Positions 43,901-64,000 of a DNA stretch of 64,000 bases are shown piece after piece. The translations under genes and the position numbers were made by a program. Each line of letters begins with the position of its first letter. Positions within the stretch are counted from its first letter, which is position 1. Source of the stretch: Astropecten irregularis (taxonomy: Eukaryota; Echinodermata; Asteroidea; Paxillosida; Astropectinidae); contig OZ020255.1 of assembly GCA_963971285.1 (NCBI GenBank), forward strand, positions 7,750,001-7,814,000, written 5' to 3'. Below the pieces are notes generated by a model. The model saw only the letters and a program-made list of their open reading frames with translations, made no database searches and was not told where the DNA came from.

Positions 43901-45969
43901 TCGTCCGCCTCACCGAAGAGATCAATGTCATCATCATCATCATCATCATCATCATCGTCAGCAGCAGCGGGCTTCGCTGCTGGCTTGGCGGCAGCCGCTG
44001 ACCCATACTCGCTCAGGGCCTTCTTGATACCCGGCAAGCTGCCCAAAGATTGCAAAAACCAGAATCAATTTAGTTTGGGCCCATGATGCGAGACAAATTG
44101 GACAGTGCAACTGTTATATCAGGCCTTGAATTTGGTTCTGAAAGGGGCAAGGCCACTTTTCCATCGGAAAATCATTATGTGTACAGAAACATTTAAAGAG
44201 GGCACCAAGGCCAAGAACCAGGGCAACGAAGGCCATGGCCACTGTGGCCGCTGTTAAATTCAAGGCTGGTACATATCTAACAAGCTGTCTATAAAACAGT
44301 TCACTATAAAGGGGCCAATTTCATAGAGCTGCTTAAGCACCAAAATTTGCTTAAGCACCGAAAACCTTGGTAAATAAAATCAGTATGCCAGCCAAAACTC
44401 CTTGTGAATGTTATGCTCAGCAAACAATGGGTAATCTTGTAGCAAATGTACATCACCCAGAGCCAGCCCTAGCAACAATTTTACCCAGACTGCTTTGCGC
44501 ATATCCCATTTTGGGCTATCTTCGATAAGGTCCATGCAAACCACAAGTGATGTATTGTGGTAATAAAGATACCACACTTACCACAATAAATACCAAGTGT
44601 GGTAAACTGTGGTATGGAGATGGGTTAGGGTTAGGGTTAGAGACTGCGATATTCAAGACAGCTTCTGGAATTAGGGGACTATGAAATAATTCCACTCTTA
44701 CCTGCTGAACTTGCTGCTGTAGGACTTGACCTGGTTGTACCACCTAAGGGCGTTGCAGAGTCCGGCATTGGGGGCGCCAGACAGGGCCTGGAAGACAACC
44801 ACATCTGCCTGTGAAACGGTGTACCTGTGTAGTAGAGCATTTAGTATTGTAGCATTAAGTACTGAGTGCGCTACAAGAAGTAAGACTCGCTTCTGCCTTG
44901 GCATGCTGACAATCACCAGTAATCACTGTCAACTTGAATGAATTTCGAATACTATTTTTTTAGGCAATGAAATTTGGAAGCTATGCATGGTGGAAGAACA
45001 CTGAAATGCTACTAAGTACTAATACTATAATGAACACTGTCACTGCTATACCGAAACAATTTAACTTTACTACAGCCTAGCCTACATGTACAGGTAAGAT
45101 TTTGATGGGGGGAAAAAAAGACAAAAAGTGTCAGGCAGGGTTTATTTTGCTAGCACCGGCATATTCCTTGAACAAACACTAGTTTGCCATTCCCATAATC
45201 TGATTGGCCAATTTTTATTGTGTAACGCTGGCATAGCATCCTACAGGCATGCAACTTGGACTTTCCAAAATAAGAGGAAATTCCAATCTTGACCATAATA
45301 TTTTGTGGCATAAGAGTGAAGTGAAAAAAGAGGAAACCAGCTGATCCGAGGAAAAGTTGCATGCCTGATCCTACCTCTCGCAAAATAAGTTTTATAACCT
45401 TTAAAAGTTTAAATAATTTTAAGAAAGAAGTCTGGCATGACATTTTGCATTAGTTGCCAATCAGAAGAACGACAGTGCTCGCAAAATTATACACTTCCAA
45501 AGTTATAAGACATTAAAGACTAACGTTAGTCTAGTCTAACGAGTAACGTTACACAAGTTTATACTGAAGTTCATAGGCCTAACGTTAACATTACTGACTG
45601 AATGACATGCATTTTTCTTGTTTTATTTTATTTTTTGAGTTACAAAAACAAACAGGCAAGTAGATTTTCAAGGTTCGACGTTACACTTCATTGGAGACTT
45701 GGGCAGAAAGATGCAGATATAACGGCAGACATAACGTTAGGCCTAATGTTTTTACCGAAATATAAACGGACAACGGTTAACTCTGAACTGCTATATGCAA
45801 ATGAGACAAGCGCCATATGCCGGTATTCAGCTCAGTACACGTGGTCCAAAAATCGGGCCAAAATTACACTACAACAAGAAAATAATTACCCCTCGATATA
45901 ACTGCGATCTGCAAGGAACTCATTCAGGGCACTAAGGCCGGCTTCTTTCTTCAGATCACCGAATCCCAT
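40948..45969 (-). CDS. EEF1B2: Elongation factor 1-beta (eEF1B alpha), eEF1A nucleotide exchange factor
   Basis: Six coding exons on the minus strand: 45890-45969, 44702-44824, 43830-44038, 42708-42833, 42069-42136 and 40948-41034, all GT/AG and in phase; 230 residues. The protein starts [20 protein letters not shown] and has a GST-C-like N-terminal domain (about 1-67; [18 protein letters not shown]). An Ala/Pro/Lys linker and an acidic stretch of 11 Asp (95-105) lead into IDLFG, then a Lys/Glu-rich coiled segment. The C-terminal guanine-exchange domain (about 138-230) has [36 protein letters not shown] and VEDD, and ends AFQKV. It recharges eEF1A with GTP during translation elongation in the cytosol. 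After LFG this protein has Glu where vertebrate eEF1B has the CK2 target Ser. A TCTCTCTTTTC stretch ~75 bp upstream of the ATG may be a TOP-like start. Confidence 0.95.
41174..41530. mobile_element. R1 MITE in eEF1B intron 5
   Basis: 357-bp copy. The left TIR has one change (TGG for AGG) and both TTAA sites are present. Confidence 0.8.
41545..42067. repeat. 112-bp minisatellite abutting a splice donor
   Basis: About 4.5 units of 112 bp containing TGTGTGAACGTAAATTTCGA, AAAAGGAACTGTAGTGTGAA and CTTAGATCTGCAGTTGCAAG. The last unit runs into the GTACGTTCACAC donor of eEF1B exon 5, so the intron start is part of the repeat. Confidence 0.88.
42205..42421. mobile_element. R5 MITE in eEF1B intron 4
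   Basis: CTCGGCTCCGGCTC start, TTTCAAACCAGAGAATCTAC and AACTGCAGCCAAAAGCCTC core, GGAGCC-rich end. Confidence 0.7.
42424..42620. mobile_element. Foldback MITE, GGGGTC-ended
   Basis: Shares ACTCGAGTTACGAAGGATAA and CACCTAGGGCTGCAATGCA with 22719-22860. The right end GGTGAAATCGACCTCA is slightly decayed. An extra ~50 bp interior is present. Confidence 0.6.
42991..43468. mobile_element. Foldback MITE in eEF1B intron 3
   Basis: Ends CCATAGAGCTATATTAAAAT and ATTTTTAATATAGCTCTATGG are inverted, continuing through GCTAGCTCCGTGT and its partner. A partial sister copy is at 19619. Confidence 0.75.
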
Positions 45970-46129
45970 TTTGCAGAAATTAGTGAAAGATTTGACGAGG
46001 TGAAATTAGGTAGGTCGAAGTCGACAGAAATGATGACTTGATCGAAAAGAGAGAACGTGGCCCCAAATTTTCTAAACAGCGCCCTCAATAGTTCAATTCA
46101 CTGTTCATAACTGGTACCCGTTCGTTACA

Positions 46130-46691
46130 CGTTTGGTTTTCCCATACTATCGTCGTTTACCAGCGATTTGTATAACACTTTTCGTGTGGACCCCGAAAAT
46201 CGGCGTTGGATGAAGTAAAATTATCTTCGTTTTCAAGCTTTTTTCTCGTTGTTGGTAAGAATTTCTTAATTAAAACTCGTATTTTTGTGATAAATGAGAT
46301 ATGTTTACGTCTTGTGGATTAAATTTGGGGGTGGAATTTTGACGTTTTGTAGCTCATTTGGTGCATAAATTGGAACATTATTTTGATCGATCGTGACTTG
46401 ATTCCCAAGCACCGGGTTTTAATTTCGTTTGTCCGAGTACACAGCGAAAAATTCCCCATATGCACTGTAACACGGATGGAAACAGTGCCGTGTGTAAAAA
46501 GCGCCGCGCTGATTGGTCAACGCGCGAGGCCGTGCTCGTGACGTCACGAAAACCATGTGCTGGCCCAACTCGTTACGCACGCACGCAGGGCCGTTGCAGA
46601 CACGTACGGGGCACGCATTACGCGATGTGCCTATTCAAACACACGCGGTGTACGACTACGCAACGATCAACAGTCGGCCGTACGACATCTC
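46130..46691. promoter_or_regulatory. CpG-rich region with CRE and CCAAT motifs upstream of eEF1B
   Basis: The octamer TGACGTCA is at 46539-46546 and an inverted CCAAT (ATTGG) at 46512-46516, in a locally CpG-rich stretch about 550 bp upstream of the eEF1B start. A second TGACGTCA is at 47786-47793. These motifs suit a housekeeping promoter or enhancer; function is inference. Confidence 0.35.
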
Positions 46692-46700
46692 CGGATGACC

Positions 46701-47403
46701 TAGCTGCAGTAACTGTAGCCCAATATTACTCCTGACGTTGTTGTCGTATAATAGGGCTACAGGTCAATCAATATGGAAGTCATCTGATTAGAATTCCCCA
46801 CCCCTAAAATGACTGTTATTTAGCGATCTGTGGCATAATGACTCACCCTGGTGTTCCTGATGTCGTGAAGAAGCATTCAGAAGAAACAAAATTCAATTAT
46901 CATTTCGGATTTCGACAAAACGAGCAATTTTCGGCCCAAATCTCAGTACATACAATTTGACTTGGATTCTGCGGCAAATTTCCCACAGTGCTTTGCGAAA
47001 TAATATAAGGAAATACATAAGAATTTAACTCTTTCCTAGTACCCTGTCCAGTCTACATTCCATTTACGTGCAATGGAGCGAACGGCACCAGACTACTCCC
47101 TGATCTACACGTGCAGAATTCTCGAGAGTTCTCGAGAGTTCAAGTCATTTTGTATGTACTGAGATTTGGGCTGAAAATTGCTCGTTTTGTCGAAATCCAA
47201 AATGATAATTGAATTTTGTTTCTTCTGAATGCTTCTTCACGACATCAGGAACACCAGGGTGAGTCATTATGCCACAGATCGCTAAATAACAGTCATTTTA
47301 GGGGTGGGGAATTCTAATCAGATGACTTCCATATTGATTGACCTGTAGCCCTATATACGACAACAACGTCAGGAGTAATATTGGGCTACAGTTACTGCAG
47401 CTA
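46701..47403. mobile_element. Mutator-like (MULE-type) element with long TIRs
   Basis: Inverted arms of about 260 bp start TAGCTGCAGTAACTGTAGCC and end with the reverse complement. A perfect 9-bp direct repeat CGGATGACC flanks both sides (46692-46700, 47404-47412). Long TIRs plus a 9-bp duplication are the hallmark of Mutator-type elements. The ~175-bp centre has no coding capacity, and the arms match almost base for base, so the insertion is fairly recent. Confidence 0.82.
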
Positions 47404-47412
47404 CGGATGACC

Positions 47413-48338
47413 ATGCAATTCTATGCATATTCATGTGGCGCTCTCAGCATACACAACCAATAGACCCAACACACGTTATATGAATATTCAACGACCCAGC
47501 AATCACACTCAGACGGTGGCGCGGTTTCGCGGTAAAATGACAAAAAAAATACAGCTCACCAAAGTTCAAATACGATCGTGGTGTCCATGAGTTCTCGAAC
47601 GTCGGGTGACACCACCAAAAATGGTCAAAAGGTCGAAGAAATGTACAAATTTGTATGTTTTTGGTACCATTCGAAAGATCGTGGCGAGGTCTGTCGAAGT
47701 AACTATGGTTAGAGTGGGCATCGCTGAGTATGTGCCCATGCGCGTCAGTTTCATTCATGAAAACTTCCATTTTTGGTCAGTGCGATGACGTCACATAATG
47801 AGATGATCGTGACGCCCTCTTGCGACCGTTTCGTGCCAATTCGTGTAAGGGATTTTTCGCTGTGGAGTAGGACTAACTTGGAGTTGGACCCTAAAAATCG
47901 GCTTTTTAAAGTAAATTTAACATTTGGACATGATCTGGAAATAGATCAGCGCGGACATCTGGGTACTTTCATTCTCATATTCATAACTTGAAAACCGATG
48001 AAAACAAACGTGTAGATGGCGCAAGGTACGGACAAATCATGCACAAACAGTCAAACTGGTCCGTCGTCGAGAATTGTTTTCCAAATATTTTTGTCAAGAA
48101 AAAGAAATCGTGTTCTGCACGATTTTCATTTTTGAGTCATAGTTTTTCCTCGGACAATAATCCTTTTTTGATGTACCGTTATACTAAGATTAAACAATTC
48201 TGGAAGCTTTTTGTCGTAAAACCTGTAACGTTACAACTTAATGCTTTGTTTTCATCGGCTCCAAGCCCAAGGTCGGCGAGTTGGAATGATGTCATTCCGC
48301 GCTGATCTATAGTAGTATTATTAGTAGGGTCCAAGTCC
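47413..48338. other. Intergenic between MULE and cruciform repeat
   Basis: Several ORFs of 60-105 codons occur but none resembles a known protein. Holds the TGACGTCA at 47786-47793. Confidence 0.4.
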
Positions 48339-48570
48339 GGGGTTCCTGAAGTTTAGTACACTCAGGTTAGCTGGTACTAGACCCGTAAACAGGGCCCAGA
48401 TAGCCTACATCGCTACTCCAGTCCAGGAGCTGAGAGTAGCGATGTATCCACTATCTGGGCCCTGTTTACGGGTCTAGCTAGTACCCAGCTTCTACTCACC
48501 TAAGTTCTAGGTGAGTAGAAGCTGGGTACCAGATAACCTGAGTGTACTATTACTAAACTTCAGGAACCCC
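48339..48570. mobile_element. Cruciform-forming MITE with two inner hairpins
   Basis: Outer ends GGGGTTCCTGAAGTTTAGTA and TACTAAACTTCAGGAACCCC-like arms close over two separate perfect hairpins. One begins GACCCGTAAACAGGGCCCAG (48388-48475) and the other CCAGCTTCTACTCACCTA (about 48486-48528). AAGTCC occurs on each side. Confidence 0.75.
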
Positions 48571-48865
48571 AAAGTCCCTTGTGTGTGAAAAGGTGGTAAG
48601 AGCTCCTTTTTGCCTCTAGTCTACCCGAGTCAAAATCCTGTGATTTCACCTCCAAAACGAAATTCTCATGCCCCAACACTAACGTTAGTGTGGCACAAAT
48701 TTTTGCTCCATCCTTAGCCACAACCCACATGTCCAACTGCTTGATTTACGAGGGATATGTTCGGCTTTGGTGCGCACCCTCTTGTCATCACATTGCACAC
48801 ACTTCTACATACACAAATGTTCATCATCAAATGTCTCATCTTCCCAATGATATATTATTCGAATG

Positions 48866-49115
48866 GGAAAGAATTCCACTGATGACCATTACGGAAAAAG
48901 GATTATATCCTCCAAGAGTTAACTTATTGGATACAAATTATGATGAACTTCAATCTCAGGTGTGGAAAACTTGGGTAGCATATCTGAAAAGTGAGTTTTA
49001 CAGGGTTTTTTTTTACCTACAAATTCCAATATAGCAGCAGCTATCTTGCTCAAAACGCCCTCTATTGGTTCCATAGTGTTGTTTACAAATTATGGTCATC
49101 AGTGGAATTCTTTCC
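48866..49115. mobile_element. R4 MITE
   Basis: 250 bp, ends GGAAAGAATTCCACTGATGA and TCATCAGTGGAATTCTTTCC, flanks TTCGAATG and TTTGAATG (7 of 8 matching). Confidence 0.82.
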
Positions 49116-49182
49116 TTTGAATGATTTCAATCTTGTATTCGTCTATTTTTCGGTCATTCTTACCTCTACGTTTCACGCTATT

Positions 49183-49304
49183 TTCTCAGGACTCAGATGT
49201 CCGAATGAGCTAACATTTTCACAGGTTTATCATTTCATAGGTTTGATCAGACAAAGTTTGAGTGCTGTTATGTGACCTTTACCAATCAAGATTGTATTAC
49301 ACCT
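49183..49304. mobile_element. R2 MITE right end just upstream of NDUFS1
   Basis: Carries CTCAGATGTCCGAATGAGC, TTTCACAGGTTTATCATTTC and TGACCTTTACCAATCA and ends CCT followed by TTAA at 49305-49308, 32 bp before the NDUFS1 ATG. Confidence 0.65.
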
Positions 49305-49339
49305 TTAATAACAGAGCTGCACAGACTTCAGTAGTCGCC

Positions 49340-62510
<13,171 letters not shown>

Positions 62511-62663
62511 GTAGGTTGGATGCCAGACCAGTCTGGTCCTCAGGTCATTTGTTTCTCGAGGAGCTCAACTTAGGGAGAGAAACTTTAATGATGTGGGCAC
62601 AGCCACTAAAGACCCTGGACAGGCTTGGGCCTTTGGGCCTAAAATCCTCCTCTTGTCAGCCCT

Positions 62664-62878
62664 GGGGCAAATTTCATGGAACTGCTTAGCACAAAAATTT
62701 GCTAAGCATGACATTTCTTTCTTAGTAAAAACAGGATTAACAACCATATTTTCATGTGTTGTGTATCACTTGCAATTGTTCTTTGGCTTGAATGTTCAAT
62801 GGTGGTTTGTTTTATTGAGCAAGCTATTTTTGTGCTAAGCAATTTTTTTGTGTTAAGCAGCTCTATGAAATTAGCCCC
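62664..62878. mobile_element. Foldback MITE, uninterrupted reference copy
   Basis: Ends GGGGCAAATTTCATGGAACT and AGCTCTATGAAATTAGCCCC, inner TTAGCACAAAAATTTGCTAA. It is the empty-site counterpart of 38831-39434. Confidence 0.78.
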
Positions 62879-62879
62879 T

Positions 62880-63065
62880 GAACTTCACTACAATAGACTT
62901 GCTTAAAAATCAATCAAGCCTGGATACTGTCCATGATCAATGTGGACCCAATCTGTCAGTCAGGTTAATAGTGCCAACTGGGAACGAGCACAAACCAGAA
63001 CTTGAAGTTGATGGTCCAGTGCCGGGGATTATAGAAGCCCAAGACCCTAGGCAAAGCCAGGGTCT
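62880..63065. mobile_element. R8 dispersed repeat, inverted copy
   Basis: Reverse complement of the block at 50840-51080 (CAATAGACTTGCTTAAAAAT ... GGGGATTATAGAAGCCCAAG). Confidence 0.6.
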
Positions 63066-63202
63066 GGGGCCGATTTCACTAATGCTTTGCGATCATCGCT
63101 AAAGCTCGAATCCATCGATAAACGGAAAATTGCTATGATTTTCCTGATAGCGATGGATTTGGGCTTTAGTGACGATTGCAAAGCGTTAGAGAAATCGGCC
63201 CC
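63066..63202. mobile_element. Foldback MITE, GATTTGGGCTTTA type
   Basis: Ends GGGGCCGATTTCACTAATGC and GTTAGAGAAATCGGCCCC. Interior matches 52117-52262. Confidence 0.7.
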
Positions 63203-63524
63203 TGACCAGGCATTTCAGTGGCTGGGCCACTTTTTAAGACTTTCCATTAAAGCTCAAATCCACAGACTGTCGTCCAAATAGATCTTTCCAGCGAGGCCCT
63301 TAAACTAGTCCTAAGGTTCAAATGCAGTTCACTGGTTTACTGTTTTTGTACATTTGTGGATTCAATGAGTTTTTATAAAAAGAATTACTTGGAGTACTTG
63401 TACTCATACTCGGAAGATACTTGCACTCGTACGATAATTACTTGCACTAGCACTTGTACTTGGAAACCAGTTCTTGTACTCGGCTGGCAAAGTACTCGGC
63501 CTGTCTTGGTACTCAACACTTTAA

Positions 63525-63896
63525 AGGGAGTATATAGGATTTTCAAGGCCTCAAAAAAAAAAAGTTATTGAGTTTGAGACAAAAACTCAACAGTTCGTAA
63601 ACAGTGTAAACAATCACCATGGGAAATCTTGGTCCATCAGATGCTGGTTTTTTCAAGGAAATCAAGATTTAGTGTCTTTTTCCAAAGATCGTTCGTCCGA
63701 ACGATTTTTGGTACAAACATAAAGTAAACTATTCTTCATCTTTATAAGAAAAATCGAGTCGGGTTTTCGCTATTTTCTCGTGACTTAGATGTCCGATTGA
63801 GCTCAAATTTTCACAGATTTATTATTTTATGTACATGTTTGATCAGACAAAGTATGAGTGCAGTCCTGTGACCTTTACCAATCATGTATTGTACCT
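63525..63896. mobile_element. R2-related MITE
   Basis: Starts AGGGAGTATATAGGATTTTC after TTAA and ends AATCATGTATTGTACCT. The left half (palindrome near 63700, GAGGCCTTG-type block) matches 21440-21654 inverted; the right half matches R2. Probably a fused or composite copy. Confidence 0.6.
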
Positions 63897-64000
63897 TTAT
63901 GCACTCGGGGGAACAAAGTACTTGACTTCAACATTCGCCTTCAACTTGACTTTGTTTGAATTAGTTCTCTGTTTGGTAATTTTGTTCTTGTCTCTTGTCG

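Noticed and set aside
43753..44086. Ser-rich plus-strand ORF opposite eEF1B exon 3
   Set aside because: It is the complementary reading of the Asp/Ala/Glu-rich eEF1B exon.
44622..44640. TTAGGG-like run suggesting an interstitial telomere
   Set aside because: Only about two and a half units, too short to distinguish from chance.
47988..48305. 105-codon ORF between the MULE and the cruciform repeat
   Set aside because: No recognisable motif, no splice-supported partner exon and ordinary composition. Likely chance.

Overview
This is nuclear DNA from an animal. Its genes have introns with GT/AG sites, and it carries dense MITEs, a LINE remnant, tRNA-derived SINEs, minisatellites and one 200-base N gap. 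The conserved proteins (mitochondrial complex I 75-kDa subunit, eEF1B, a CYTH-domain protein) are animal-like. A foldback element with tandem repeats in its inverted arms resembles the TU elements of sea urchins. A marine deuterostome, probably an echinoderm, is my best inference; the species cannot be read from the sequence.

Region 1 (1-25,100): a minus-strand family of six related two-exon genes for small secreted proteins. Each intact copy has a signal peptide, a Cys-containing prodomain, a dibasic furin-type site and a ~97-residue mature domain whose layout recalls neurotrophin/Spaetzle cystine-knot ligands; that family link is a hypothesis. Three copies lie in three apparently identical 3,824-bp tandem units (about 690-12161). 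A fourth (12553-13665) and a sixth (23633-25024) are diverged but intact. The fifth (19385-20703) has lost its start codon, signal peptide and cleavage site. A CAA/CGA-rich minisatellite lies 3' of genes 1-5 and marks the repeat junctions.

Region 2 (25,100-33,800): no host gene recognised. It holds MITEs, hAT-like ends and a ~3.9-kb foldback element (27211-31066) with long inverted arms, 11-bp and 33-bp tandem arrays and the assembly gap.

Region 3 (33,886-37,636, +): a complete four-exon gene for a 181-residue CYTH-domain protein, followed by a ~43-bp minisatellite.

Region 4 (40,948-45,969, -): a complete six-exon gene for eEF1B, the eEF1A nucleotide exchange factor, with an 11-Asp tract and Glu at the usual CK2 phospho-serine position.

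Region 5 (46,000-49,300): intergenic DNA between divergent eEF1B and NDUFS1, with two CRE-type octamers, a MULE-like element (9-bp target duplication) and a cruciform-forming repeat.

Region 6 (49,340-64,000, +): NDUFS1, exons 1-12 (524 codons), running off the window. Its introns are packed with MITEs and with two blocks of a 50-bp minisatellite whose unit folds like a degenerate hammerhead ribozyme.

Coding features were assembled by joining ORFs at GT/AG sites in the correct phase. Repeat families (called R1, R2 and so on below) were defined only by comparing copies inside this window.
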